The notes beneath the pieces were generated by a model, which searched no databases, was not told where the DNA came from, and saw nothing but the letters and a program-made list of their open reading frames with translations. From Micromonospora sp. RP3T (lineage in GTDB: Bacteria > Actinomycetota > Actinomycetes > Mycobacteriales > Micromonosporaceae), in the NCBI RefSeq assembly GCF_003027925.1, contig NZ_PYPS01000013.1, forward strand, positions 98,675 through 162,674: a stretch of DNA of 64,000 nucleotides, written 5' to 3'. Both the position numbers and the translations under genes were made by a program. This document shows, piece after piece, positions 25,810 through 33,983 of this stretch (position 1 is the stretch's first letter; each line of letters starts with the position of its first letter).

Positions 25810-26880
25810 TCAGTGTGCCCGGGGCGGCGCGGTCGAGTCCCGCACGACCAGCCGAGTGGGGAGGATCACCGAGGTCGGCGTCCGTCCGTCGCCGCCGGCT
25901 CCGCGCGGCGCCGGCACCGGTCCGGGGTACGGGTCGGCGGCGCCCGCCCCCAGCGGGTCGAGCAGGATGCGGGCGGCGAGGCGCCCCTGGTCGGCGGCGG
26001 GTTGGGCGATGGTGCTCAGCCCGAGCACGCCGGCCAGGTCGTGGTCGTCGATGCCGATCACGCTGACGTCCTGCGGCACCCGCAGCCCGGCGTCGCGCAG
26101 CGCGCTGACCGCGCCCATCGCCATCTCGTCGCAGGCGGCGAAGATGGCGGTCGGCGGTTCGCCGCGGGCCAGCAGCTCGGCGGTGGCGTGGGTGCCGCCG
26201 TCGATGGTGAACTGGGACTCGACGTCGAGGCTCGGGTCGGGCCGGAGGCCGGCGGCGCGCAGCGCCTCCTGGTAGCCGCGCCGCCGGTCCAGGTGGGTGG
26301 TGAACGCCAGCTCGTCGTCCGGGTCGCCGGAGATGTGCGCGATCCGGGTGTGCCCGAGGTCGAGCAGGTGGCGGGTGGCGGTGCGGGCGGCGGCCACGTC
26401 GTCGATCCGGACGCAGGGCCAGCCGGGCACCCCGCTGCCGGAGCTGATCGTCACGCCGGGCAGGTCGAGTTTGGTGAGCGCGTGCACGTCCGCCGCGCGC
26501 AGCGGCGTGGCGACCAGGATGATCGCGTCGACCCGCTTGTGCAGGCTGGCCGTCCGCAGCACCCGCTGGCGGGTCTGCTCCCGGCCGCCGAGGTTGTAGA
26601 GCAGCGTGTCGTAGCCGTGCTGCTGGAGGGAGTCCTCGACCGCCTCCACCACGGTGCCGAAGAACCACCTGGTGATCCGCGGGACCACCACGGCGACGGT
26701 GCCGGTCCGGCCGCCGGCGAGCCGGGAGGCGCTGGGCGAGACCGCGTACTGGAGTTGCTCGGCGGCGGCGAGGACCCGGCGGCGGGTGGCGGCCGAGACC
26801 GTCGGCAGGCCGCGCAACGCGCGGGAGACGGTGGCCGTGGAGACCCCGGCCAGGCGGGCGACGTCGTCAATCTTGGTCAT
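25810..26880 (-). CDS. LacI family repressor of the alpha-glucoside genes
   Basis: The 356-residue product starts with a LacI headpiece: DVARLAGVSTATVSRALRGLPTVS, with the hinge helix SPSASRLAGG. The periplasmic-binding-like core follows (VAVVVPRITRWFFGTVVEAVED, FAACDEMAMGAVSALRDAGLRVP, VIGIDDHDLAGVL). Such repressors leave their operator on binding a sugar. The likely operator, TGTAAGCGCTTGCA, lies upstream of the binding-protein gene at 30439. A Pro/Gly-rich insertion near the C-terminus (PYPGPVPAPRGAGGDG) is unusual. ATG 26880 has GGGGAG upstream. Confidence 0.93.
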   Translation of the reverse strand: MTKIDDVARLAGVSTATVSRALRGLPTVSAATRRRVLAAAEQLQYAVSPSASRLAGGRTGTVAVVVPRITRWFFGTVVEAVEDSLQQHGYDTLLYNLGGREQTRQRVLRTASLHKRVDAIILVATPLRAADVHALTKLDLPGVTISSGSGVPGWPCVRIDDVAAARTATRHLLDLGHTRIAHISGDPDDELAFTTHLDRRRGYQEALRAAGLRPDPSLDVESQFTIDGGTHATAELLARGEPPTAIFAACDEMAMGAVSALRDAGLRVPQDVSVIGIDDHDLAGVLGLSTIAQPAADQGRLAARILLDPLGAGAADPYPGPVPAPRGAGGDGRTPTSVILPTRLVVRDSTAPPRAH

Positions 26881-26903
26881 CGTGGCTCCCCGCTGCGACC
26901 CGT

Positions 26904-26939
26904 GTCCCGCCGCCGCCGGCACACCGGCGGCGGCGGGAC
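26904..26939 (-). terminator. 16-bp stem hairpin between permease and lacI genes
   Basis: Perfect 16-bp arms (26904-26919 and 26924-26939) with loop CACA follow the second permease stop by six bases. It probably terminates or attenuates the transporter transcript, leaving lacI and the glucosidase at lower or independent expression. Confidence 0.7.
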
Positions 26940-26945
26940 GGTGGA

Positions 26946-27905
26946 TCAACCCTTGACGCTGCCGGCGAGCAGGCCCCGCACGAAGTAGCGCTGGAGGGAC
27001 AGGAACACGATCAGCGGTACGACGATCGACACGAACGCGCCGGCCGTGAGCCGCTGCCACTCGTTGCCCCGGGTGCCGGCCAGCTCGGCGAGCCGGACGG
27101 TCAGCGGGGCGGTCTCGTCGCCGCCACCGGCGAAGATCAGCGCGACCAGCAGGTCGTTCCAGACCCAGAGGAACTGGAAGATGCCGATCGCCGCCAGCGC
27201 CGGGGTGATCAGCGGCAGCACGATGGTGCGGAAGATCTTCGGGTGGGTGGCGCCGTCGACCCGGGCCGCCTCCATCAGGTCGCCGGGGAGCTGCGAGATG
27301 AAGTTGTGCAGCAGGTAGACGGCGAACGGAAGCGCGAAGCAGGTGTGCGCGAACCACACCTGGGCGAACTTCTGCTCGTCGACCAGGTCCCACGCGGGGA
27401 GGACCTGGACCCCGGCGATGGTGACGCCGGTGGAGAAGAACCGCAGCAGCGGCACCAGGGCCATCTGGAGCGGCACGATCTGCAACGCGAAGATCCCGAT
27501 GTAGAGCCAGTCCCGTCCCCTGAAGTTGATCCAGGCCAGCGCGTACGCGGCCAGCGACGCGAACGCGATCGGGAACAGCACCGACGGGATGGTGATCGCC
27601 AGCGAGTTGATGAAGTAGCTGGCGAGCTGCCCGGACGAGCCGCTGCTGAACAGCACGTCCTGGTAGTTCTGGAAGGTGAACTGGGGGTCGCGGAAGAACG
27701 TCCACCAGCCGGTGGTCTTGATCTGGTTCTCGGGCCGGAACGAGGAGACGAACAGGCCGAAGGTCGGGATCGTCCAGAGCAGCGCGAGCACGATCGAGAC
27801 GATCGTGGCGGTGCGGCTGTTCAGCCGCTTGCGGACCCGGGCGGCCCGGGTGAGCGGGGCGGCGGGTTGGACGCCGGTTCCGACGGTGGGCGTGGCGGTG
27901 GTCAT
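26946..27905 (-). CDS. ABC sugar transporter permease (MalG/AglG type)
   Basis: The 319-residue inner-membrane protein has six helices; the N-terminal 25 residues are cytoplasmic. The binding-protein-dependent permease motif EAARVDGATHPKIFRTIVLPLITPAL contains the EAA loop (shown here as EAARVDGATHPKIF) that docks on the ATPase. It begins one base after the stop of the first permease gene, so the two are co-translated. The family imports oligosaccharides; alpha-glucosides are suggested by the binding protein and the glucosidase. Confidence 0.93.
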   Translation of the reverse strand: MTTATPTVGTGVQPAAPLTRAARVRKRLNSRTATIVSIVLALLWTIPTFGLFVSSFRPENQIKTTGWWTFFRDPQFTFQNYQDVLFSSGSSGQLASYFINSLAITIPSVLFPIAFASLAAYALAWINFRGRDWLYIGIFALQIVPLQMALVPLLRFFSTGVTIAGVQVLPAWDLVDEQKFAQVWFAHTCFALPFAVYLLHNFISQLPGDLMEAARVDGATHPKIFRTIVLPLITPALAAIGIFQFLWVWNDLLVALIFAGGGDETAPLTVRLAELAGTRGNEWQRLTAGAFVSIVVPLIVFLSLQRYFVRGLLAGSVKG

Positions 27906-27906
27906 C

Positions 27907-28956
27907 TCAGCCCTCCCGCTGCTTGCGCAGGTTGCGGATCTGGTAGATCACGAGCGGGAGGACCAGCACGAACAGGAAGACCGCGAGCGCCGAGCCCTGC
28001 CCGTTCTCGCCGTACCGGAACGCCTGGTTGTACATCTCGTTCGCGATCACGCTGGTGTCGTAGTTGCCGTTGGTGGCGGTGCGGACGATGTCGAAGACCT
28101 TGAGCGTGGCGATGGAGATCGTCACCACCACCACGATCAGCGCCGGCCGGATGCTCGGCATGGTGATCCGCCAGAACATCTGCCACGCGGTGGTCCCGTC
28201 CAGCCGGGCCGCCTCGATGATGTCCGCCGGAATGGCCTTGATGGCCGCGGAGAGCACCACCATGGCGAAGCCGGCCTGGATCCAGATCATGATCACGATG
28301 AGCAGCAACGTGTTCAGCGGCGAGTCCAGCAGCCACTGCTTCGGCTCGCCGCCCAGACTGACCACGATCTGGTTGAGCAGGCCGATCTGCTCCTGCCCGT
28401 CGCCCCGGTAGGCGTAGACGAACTTCCAGATGATCGCCGCGCCGACGAACGAGATCGCCATCGGCAGGAAGATCAGCGACTTGGCCGCCGACTCGAACCG
28501 GGCCTTGTCCACCAGGACCGCGTAGATCAGCCCGAACGCGCTGGCCAGCAGCGGCACCAGGAGCACCCAGACCAGCGTGTTGAGCAGCACCCGGACGATC
28601 GAGTCCTCGGCGAACATCCAGGCGTAGTTGTCCAGCCCCACCCACTCGGTGCTGCCCGAGTCCATGAACGAGAGCAGCGTGGTGCGGACGGCCGGGATCA
28701 CCAGCCCGACGGTCAGCAGCAGCAGCGTCGGCAGCAGGAAGAAGAACGCGAAGGCGCCCTCGCGCGGCTTGCGCCGCCGGGGTGCCGGTCCGCCGCCCGC
28801 CGCGACCGCTACCAGTTGCGCCTCCCGGCGCCGGGCGAACCACGTCGGCACCACGTCGAGGAGCAGGAGCAGCCCGCCCACCACCGCGACGAAAGCGATC
28901 AGCCCGTACATCAGCATGAGGAACTTCGGCTGTTCCGCCGCGAAGTCGAACTCCAT
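27907..28956 (-). CDS. ABC sugar transporter permease (MalF/AglF type) with extended N-terminus
   Basis: ATG 28956 (MEFDFA) with GGGAGGG upstream gives 349 residues; a TTG directly before it is less likely. An extra N-terminal helix (about 12-36) and a basic loop precede the six permease helices, as in AglF-like proteins. The EAA loop is IEAARLDGTTAWQMFWRITMP. It pairs with the MalG-type permease. The binding-protein gene upstream is separated by a stable hairpin that would lower permease expression relative to the binding protein. Confidence 0.92.
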   Translation of the reverse strand: MEFDFAAEQPKFLMLMYGLIAFVAVVGGLLLLLDVVPTWFARRREAQLVAVAAGGGPAPRRRKPREGAFAFFFLLPTLLLLTVGLVIPAVRTTLLSFMDSGSTEWVGLDNYAWMFAEDSIVRVLLNTLVWVLLVPLLASAFGLIYAVLVDKARFESAAKSLIFLPMAISFVGAAIIWKFVYAYRGDGQEQIGLLNQIVVSLGGEPKQWLLDSPLNTLLLIVIMIWIQAGFAMVVLSAAIKAIPADIIEAARLDGTTAWQMFWRITMPSIRPALIVVVVTISIATLKVFDIVRTATNGNYDTSVIANEMYNQAFRYGENGQGSALAVFLFVLVLPLVIYQIRNLRKQREG

Positions 28957-28986
28957 CAACCCTCCCTCAAGGGTTCGGATGCGGGC

Positions 28987-29022
28987 GGGTGGCCCGGCCC
29001 GTGCACACGGACCGGGCCACCC
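28987..29022 (-). terminator. Intercistronic hairpin after the binding-protein gene
   Basis: Arms of 16 bases with a single C-A mismatch (28987-29003 with 29006-29022) and a two-base CA turn sit between the binding-protein stop and the permease ribosome site. Such hairpins usually stabilise the binding-protein message and cause partial termination. Confidence 0.65.
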
Positions 29023-29029
29023 ACGCGGA

Positions 29030-30370
29030 TCACTTCCAGCTGCCCTCGATGTCGTTCAGGACGGTGGTGGTGTCCTTGCCGTTGATCCAGGCCACCATGC
29101 CCTTCCAGAACGTGCCGGCGCCGACCGCGGCCGGCATCAGGTCCGAGCCGTCGAACCGGAAGACGGTCTTCTCGTCCTGGAGGATGCCCACGGAGAGCTT
29201 GTCCACCGGGTTCGGGACGTTGTTGATGTCCAGCTTCTTGTTCGCGGACACCCAGTCACCGATCTTGGCGCGGCTGTTGGCGTACTCGCCGGAGGCCAGG
29301 TAGGTCTGCACCGCCTGGATCTCGGGCCGGTCGGCGAAGGCCGCGACGAACTCGCCGCCGCCCAGCACCGGCTTGCCCTTGGCCGGGTCGATGGCCGGGA
29401 AGTAGAACGCGAAGACGTCGCCGTCCTCGGCCACCTTGGTGCCCTTCGCCCACTGGTTGGCGTAGAAGGACGCCTGGCGGTGCAGCGCGCACTTGCCGGT
29501 GAGGACCGGCGCGCCGGCCTCCTGGAACGAGGTGGTGGCGATGCTCTTCACGCCGCCGAAGCCGCCGTTGACGTACTTCTCGTTCTTCAGGATCGTGCCC
29601 GCCTGGTTGACGGCGGTGGCGACCTGCGGGTCGTTGAACGGGATGCCGTGGGTGGTCCACTTGTCGTAGACCTCGGGCCCGCCGGTACGCAGCAGGACGT
29701 CCTCGATCCAGTCGGTGGCCGGCCAGCCGGTGGCGTCACCGGACTCGATGCCGGCGCACCACGGCTTGGTGCCGCTCGCCGCGATCTTGTCGCTGAGGTC
29801 GATCAGCTCCTGCCAGGTGGTCGGGACCGACCAGCCCTTCTCCTTGAAGGTCTTCGGCGAGTACCACACGAAGGACTTCACGTTGGAGCCGAGCGGGGCG
29901 CCGTAGAACTGCCCGTTGACGGTGCTGTACTTCAGCCAGTCGGGGGAGTAGTTCTGCTCGGCCATGGCCTTGGTGTCGGCGCTGGCCGGCTTGAGCTTGC
30001 CGGAGTCGACGAACCGCTTGAGCAGGCCCGGCTGCGGGATGAAGGCGATGTCGGGGGCGTTGCCGCCGTCCACCCGGACGGGGAGCTGGGCCTCGAACTC
30101 GCCGGAGCCCTCGTGGTCGATCTCGATGCCGGTGCAGTCCTCGAACTCCTTCCAGGACTGCTGGAGGCGCTCGTCCTCGATGTCCCGGATCGACGAGTAG
30201 ATCGAGACCTTCTTGCCGTCGTGGCCCTGGTACTTCTCGTATGCGGCGCACTCGGCCGAGCCCGCCTTGTCGCTCTTCTTGTCGTTGCCGGTCCCGCAGG
30301 CGGCGACGCCGAGCGCCAGCCCCAGCACGCCGGTGACCGCGAGAGCCTGGCGCGATCTGGCAAACGCCAT
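29030..30370 (-). CDS. ABC transporter sugar-binding lipoprotein (AglE-like)
   Basis: ATG 30370 with AAGGAGA gives 446 residues. The signal peptide ends in a lipobox (LGVAAC, Cys about 25), so it is a lipid-anchored extracellular receptor. CTGIEIDHEGSGEFEAQLPV, DIAFIPQPGLLKRFVDSG and NVKSFVWYSPKTFKEKGW are characteristic of the alpha-glucoside-binding AglE group of family 1 binding proteins. Two permease genes follow, but no ATPase; a shared MsiK-type ATPase elsewhere is expected in actinomycetes. A LacI-type operator lies 69 bases upstream. Confidence 0.92.
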   Translation of the reverse strand: MAFARSRQALAVTGVLGLALGVAACGTGNDKKSDKAGSAECAAYEKYQGHDGKKVSIYSSIRDIEDERLQQSWKEFEDCTGIEIDHEGSGEFEAQLPVRVDGGNAPDIAFIPQPGLLKRFVDSGKLKPASADTKAMAEQNYSPDWLKYSTVNGQFYGAPLGSNVKSFVWYSPKTFKEKGWSVPTTWQELIDLSDKIAASGTKPWCAGIESGDATGWPATDWIEDVLLRTGGPEVYDKWTTHGIPFNDPQVATAVNQAGTILKNEKYVNGGFGGVKSIATTSFQEAGAPVLTGKCALHRQASFYANQWAKGTKVAEDGDVFAFYFPAIDPAKGKPVLGGGEFVAAFADRPEIQAVQTYLASGEYANSRAKIGDWVSANKKLDINNVPNPVDKLSVGILQDEKTVFRFDGSDLMPAAVGAGTFWKGMVAWINGKDTTTVLNDIEGSWK

Positions 30371-30438
30371 GCCGATCTCCTTCCTTGCCGGCGCGTGGGG
30401 GAAATCGAATGCGCGCCGGTCCGATGGTCGTGCACACA

Positions 30439-30452
30439 TGTAAGCGCTTGCA
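30439..30452. promoter_or_regulatory. LacI-family operator TGTAAGCGCTTGCA
   Basis: This near-perfect 14-bp palindrome (six of seven pairs match, centre CG) has the LacI/GalR consensus AAGCGCTT. It lies upstream of the binding-protein gene, so the LacI protein encoded at 25810-26880 is the probable ligand. Confidence 0.8.
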
Positions 30453-30578
30453 TCCCGTCCGGTCCACCCCCGGTCGGACACGGCCCGGTAACAATCCCGA
30501 AATCCGGACACCGGCGCTGGGCGCGCTCCCACGAATCTTCCGTCGGACGGAACTTTCTGCCACGCTGTCCGTATCAGA

Positions 30579-30592
30579 TTGAAGACTTTCAA
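30579..30592 (+). promoter_or_regulatory. Short palindrome upstream of the M23 peptidase gene
   Basis: TTGAA, GACT, TTCAA lies directly before the AGGAGGT ribosome site. It could be an operator or a small leader hairpin controlling the secreted peptidase. Only five pairs match, so this is tentative. Confidence 0.35.
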
Positions 30593-30607
30593 CATAGGAG
30601 GTAGTGG

Positions 30608-31384
30608 ATGCGCAAGCGGTGGCTCAGTTTGGCGGCGGGTGTCGCGGTCCTGGCCGCGACAGTGGTCCCGGCGGCGCCGGCGATGGCCGCGCCGACGTTC
30701 AAGGTTCCGTTCCCGTGCAACCAGTCCTGGTCCGGCCAGACGCGGACCAACCACAGCCCGGCCAACGCGATCGACTTCAACCGCACCGACGACCTCGGCG
30801 ACCCGGTGGTGGCCAGCGCGCCCGGCACCGTCGACGTGGTGACGAACCTCGGTGACACGAGCTACGGCAAGTACGTCCGGATCAACCACGGCGGCGGCTG
30901 GACGACCTACTACGCGCACCTCAACGCGTTCAACGTCTCGGTCGGGCAGACCGTCGGCTACGGCCGGGTGATCGGGTACGTCGGCACCACCGGTGGCTCC
31001 ACCGGCCCGCACCTGCACTACGAGCAGCGCTCGAACGGCAGCGCCGTGAAGATCAATTTCAACGGCGCGCAGGCCCTCTACTGGGGCACGAAGACCTACA
31101 CCAGCGACAACGGCTGCGCCGGCGCGGACACCGGGGCCGGCACGGTGAACACCTCCGGCACGGCCCTGACGGTCCGCTCCGGGCCGGGCACCGGCTACAG
31201 CGCGGTGGGCACGGTGGCCGACGGGGCCAAGGTGACGATCTACTGCCAGACCAGCGGCACCAGCGTCACCGGCACGTACGGCACCAGCTCCATCTGGGAC
31301 CGGATCGGCTCCGGCCGGTTCATCTCCGACGCGTACGTCTACACCGGCTACGACGGGTACATCCCCGGCGTGCCCCGCTGCTGA
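30608..31384 (+). CDS. Secreted M23 metallopeptidase with SH3 domain
   Basis: The 258-residue product has a Sec signal peptide ending APAMA-AP (about 27). The M23/LytM domain follows, with NHSPANAIDFN giving the first zinc His and Asp, and HLHYE giving the catalytic and zinc His. A C-terminal SH3b-like domain (TALTVRSGPGTGYSAVGTV) should bind cell wall. It cleaves peptide bridges of peptidoglycan or acts as a lytic factor. AGGAGGT precedes the ATG. It is divergent from the sugar-transport genes and monocistronic. Confidence 0.92.
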   Translation: MRKRWLSLAAGVAVLAATVVPAAPAMAAPTFKVPFPCNQSWSGQTRTNHSPANAIDFNRTDDLGDPVVASAPGTVDVVTNLGDTSYGKYVRINHGGGWTTYYAHLNAFNVSVGQTVGYGRVIGYVGTTGGSTGPHLHYEQRSNGSAVKINFNGAQALYWGTKTYTSDNGCAGADTGAGTVNTSGTALTVRSGPGTGYSAVGTVADGAKVTIYCQTSGTSVTGTYGTSSIWDRIGSGRFISDAYVYTGYDGYIPGVPRC

Positions 31385-31392
31385 CCCCCGGT

Positions 31393-31420
31393 GGGCGCGG
31401 GGGCGTCGGCTCCCGCGCCC
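31393..31420. terminator. Hairpin terminator after the M23 gene
   Basis: Twelve-base arms with one G-T pair and loop GTCG (31393-31420) lie between the convergent M23 and TspO genes. Confidence 0.7.
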
Positions 31421-31427
31421 GCCCCGG

Positions 31428-31925
31428 TCAGGTGTTCAGCCGCCAGATGGCGAAGTTGAGCGCGGCGGCGAACGTGACCCACGCCCAGTACGGCAGCATC
31501 AGCAGCGTCGCCGGCCGGGACACCCGCCGGAACAATGCCACGGTCACGCCGATCGCCAGCCACATCAGCACGATCTCGGCGAACGCCAGCCCGTAGCGGC
31601 CGGCGCCGAAGAAGAGCGGCGTCCAGACGGCGTTGAGCACCAGCTGGACGCACCAGGCCCAGAGCGCGGGACCGAACCCGACCCGGCGCCAGACCAGCCA
31701 GCCGGCGATCGCGATCAGCGCGTACAGCACGGTCCACACCGGGCCGAACAGCCACGACGGCGGTGCCCAGGCGGGCTGTTCCAGGTTCTGGTACTCCGCG
31801 GAGGTGCCCCGGACGCCCAACCCGCCGATGGCGGCGGCGGCGAACGTGGCGGCGCCGAAGCCGAGCAGGGCCCACCACTTCCGGGCCCCGGCGGTACGCC
31901 GGTCGGCGCGTTGCGACATCTCCAT
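31428..31925 (-). CDS. TspO/MBR family membrane protein
   Basis: I start at ATG 31925 (MEMSQRADRR), giving 165 residues; a longer frame exists. Five membrane helices and the TspO signatures WAPPSWLFGPVWTVLYALI, QLVLNAVWTPLFFG and LPYWAWVTFAAALNFAIWRLN are all present. Bacterial TspO binds porphyrins and related tetrapyrroles and is linked to stress and oxygen or light responses. It is a single gene here. Confidence 0.92.
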   Translation of the reverse strand: MEMSQRADRRTAGARKWWALLGFGAATFAAAAIGGLGVRGTSAEYQNLEQPAWAPPSWLFGPVWTVLYALIAIAGWLVWRRVGFGPALWAWCVQLVLNAVWTPLFFGAGRYGLAFAEIVLMWLAIGVTVALFRRVSRPATLLMLPYWAWVTFAAALNFAIWRLNT

Positions 31926-32071
31926 GGTCGAGATATTGCCGCTGGCCGGGGGAGGCAAACCCCGCCGGATACGGAAAACGCCGGGATCGTCGGGTCCGGA
32001 CGCTCCGGTCTGGGAGGACAGAGCGCCGGGCCCGACGACCCCGGCGGGTCTCGGGTGCTGCGGACGGGCGG

Positions 32072-32218
32072 TTACGTGTTGAAGATGCTGACACCACCCG
32101 GGCCGACCAACAGGCCCACCACGATGAGGACGATGCCCCAGAGGATCTGCCGACGGAAGAGGGCAAGAATTCCGGCGACCACGAGTACGACTGCGAGAAT
32201 CCAGAGAATCAGCTCCAT
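32072..32218 (-). CDS. Small GPGG-motif membrane peptide (48 residues)
   Basis: This gene is only 49 codons, from ATG 32218 to TAA 32072. The product is MELILWILAVVLVVAGIL..., with one or two hydrophobic helices separated by FRRQ and ending VGPGGVSIFNT. The GPGG ending is the mark of a small actinobacterial membrane-protein family. Its codon bias is coding-like but less GC-extreme than its neighbours. Function unknown. It lies in the 145-base gap between TspO and the phosphoesterase. Confidence 0.75.
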   Translation of the reverse strand: MELILWILAVVLVVAGILALFRRQILWGIVLIVVGLLVGPGGVSIFNT

Positions 32219-32260
32219 GGCGGCTGGATACCCGGCGGCCCGATCCCGGAAACCTCCCTC

Positions 32261-32986
32261 TCAGTCAACCTGATCCCCGAGGTGGAAGACGCTGTAGGCC
32301 TGCTTGATCACGGGGTGCGCGACGTTACGGACCCGCACCCCGCCCGGCGTGGTGCCGCGCTCGGTGCCGTGATGGGCGTGCCCGTGCAGGGCCAGCGCGG
32401 TGGGCGCCGAGTCGATCGCCTGCCCGAGCTGGTAACAGCCGAGGAACGGGTAGATCTCCAGCGGCTCGCCGGCGAGCGTGTCCGGCACGGGGGCGTAGTG
32501 GGTGAGCGCCACCAACGCGTCGCACTCCAGCGCGAGCAGCGCGGCCGCCAGCGCGTCGGCGCTCTCCCGGGTGGTCCGCACGAACGATTTCATCTCCGGC
32601 TCGCCGAAGTCGCTGGCGCAGCGCCCGGCGAACCCGCCGCCGAAGCCCTTCACACCGGCCACGCCGAGCCGCCCACCGGGGCACTCCAACACCGTGCCGG
32701 TGCCCTCCAGCACGGTGATCCCCGCGTCCTCGAGCACCTTGACCACCTGCGGCACCTGGTCGCACTGGTGGTCGTGGTTGCCGAGCACGGTGATCACCGG
32801 CACGCCGAGATCGCCGAACTCCCGCGCCACGCAGCGCGCCTCGGCCTCCGTGCCGTGCCGGGTCAGGTCGCCGGCGAGCAGCAGCACGTCGGCGCAGTCC
32901 GGCAGCTCCTCCAGCGCCGGACGGAACCGCCCCACCACGTCCTCGTCCACGTGCACGTCGCCGACGGCGGCGATCCGGATCACCAT
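32261..32986 (-). CDS. Metallophosphoesterase
   Basis: The 241-residue product has the calcineurin-like set: GDVHVDED, LAGDLTRHG, LGNHDHQCD, LTHYAPVP and LHGHAHHG, so the dimetal site is complete. Substrate unknown (phosphodiester or phosphoprotein). GGGAGG precedes the ATG; the gene lies 10 bases after the BON gene and is the last of the three-gene run nucleotidyltransferase-BON-phosphoesterase. Confidence 0.9.
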   Translation of the reverse strand: MVIRIAAVGDVHVDEDVVGRFRPALEELPDCADVLLLAGDLTRHGTEAEARCVAREFGDLGVPVITVLGNHDHQCDQVPQVVKVLEDAGITVLEGTGTVLECPGGRLGVAGVKGFGGGFAGRCASDFGEPEMKSFVRTTRESADALAAALLALECDALVALTHYAPVPDTLAGEPLEIYPFLGCYQLGQAIDSAPTALALHGHAHHGTERGTTPGGVRVRNVAHPVIKQAYSVFHLGDQVD

Positions 32987-32996
32987 CGAACCTCCC

Positions 32997-33266
32997 TCAC
33001 GGCAGTTCCTCCACCTGGGTGGGCGCCTGCGTACGGATCACACCGATGTCGCTGGTCACCGGCGTGTCCGGGAAGCGCTCGGCCACCCGCCGCAGGATCT
33101 CCTCGCGCCGGTGCGGGCTCTCGACCTCGCCGGAGAGCACCAGCCCGCGCTCGCGGCGCAGCACCGTGATGCCCTGCTCGGCCACGGACGGGTCCTCCGT
33201 CAGCATGTTCTGGATCTCCGCCTCGACGTACTCGTCGGGTGGCACGTCGCCGGGCTGTCCGGTCAC
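32997..33266 (-). CDS. BON domain protein
   Basis: GTG 33266 behind GGGAG gives 89 residues. A single BON domain (ITVLRRERGLVLSGEVESPHRREEILRRVAE) is present; BON domains bind phospholipid or other surfaces. No signal peptide is seen. Its GTG overlaps the TGA of the nucleotidyltransferase gene (GTGA), so the two are translationally coupled. Confidence 0.82.
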   Translation of the reverse strand: MTGQPGDVPPDEYVEAEIQNMLTEDPSVAEQGITVLRRERGLVLSGEVESPHRREEILRRVAERFPDTPVTSDIGVIRTQAPTQVEELP

Positions 33267-33844
33267 TGGGTCTCCCTTCCGCCGGGCACGCCGCCGGGCA
33301 GCACGTCCAGCCGGTCGAGCAGCACCAGGAACGCCTCCGCGTACGGCGAGTGCTGCGTTTCCTTGCGTACCCGGTCCCAGTCGATCTGTTCCCGCAGCGA
33401 GCGGGCGAGCGGCAGGGCGCGGGCGAAGTCGCAGTAGTGCTGGGAGAAGCTGAGCAGCTTGTGCACCATGAGCTGGCTGGCCGAGAGCACCGGCATGTGG
33501 ATCGCGTCGACCGGCCGCACGATGGTGTCGGCGAACGTCTCCTCGGTCACCGGGGTCTCGATCGGCCGGTGGATCAGGTCCACCATCCGGCCCTCGTCGT
33601 AGACCTTGACCAGCCAGTCCTCCGGTGGGCGCTCGGCCGTGAAGCCGGCCTCGACCAGCGCCTCCAGCGCCCGGTCGACGTCGGCCTCGCGGAGCAGGAA
33701 GTCGACGTCGTGGTCGCTGGAGTGGCCACCGTGGGCGTACACGGCGAAGCTGCCGCCCAGGGCGAACGGGATCTCGGACTGCTTGAGCACGGCGGCGACC
33801 TTCTTCAGCGTGTGCACCAGGGTCTCGTCCCCGCGCTCGGCCAT
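33263..33844 (-). CDS. Nucleotidyltransferase-fold protein
   Basis: ATG 33844 with GGGAG gives 193 residues. The polymerase-beta-like motif GGSFAVYAHGGHSSDHDVDF (GGS, then DxD) is intact, followed by a helical region that ends near the C-terminus. This resembles aminoglycoside-type or antitoxin-like nucleotidyltransferases of unknown substrate. No HEPN toxin gene is adjacent; the coupled partner is a BON protein, so a toxin-antitoxin role is not supported. Confidence 0.8.
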   Translation of the reverse strand: MAERGDETLVHTLKKVAAVLKQSEIPFALGGSFAVYAHGGHSSDHDVDFLLREADVDRALEALVEAGFTAERPPEDWLVKVYDEGRMVDLIHRPIETPVTEETFADTIVRPVDAIHMPVLSASQLMVHKLLSFSQHYCDFARALPLARSLREQIDWDRVRKETQHSPYAEAFLVLLDRLDVLPGGVPGGRETQ

Positions 33845-33983
33845 CTGGGTCTCCCGTCGTCGTCGTGGGCGGTGAGATTGAGTTGCGTACCCGGCGGACG
33901 CTCCGGTCACACCTTCCGCGTCCACCTGGGGAGGAACGCGACAAAAAGTCGCTTGCGAGCACCCGTCGGATAACCTCGGGGAG

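Noticed and set aside
33263..33844. Nucleotidyltransferase as the antitoxin of a toxin-antitoxin pair
   Set aside because: The coupled partner is a BON domain protein and no HEPN or other toxin-like gene adjoins.
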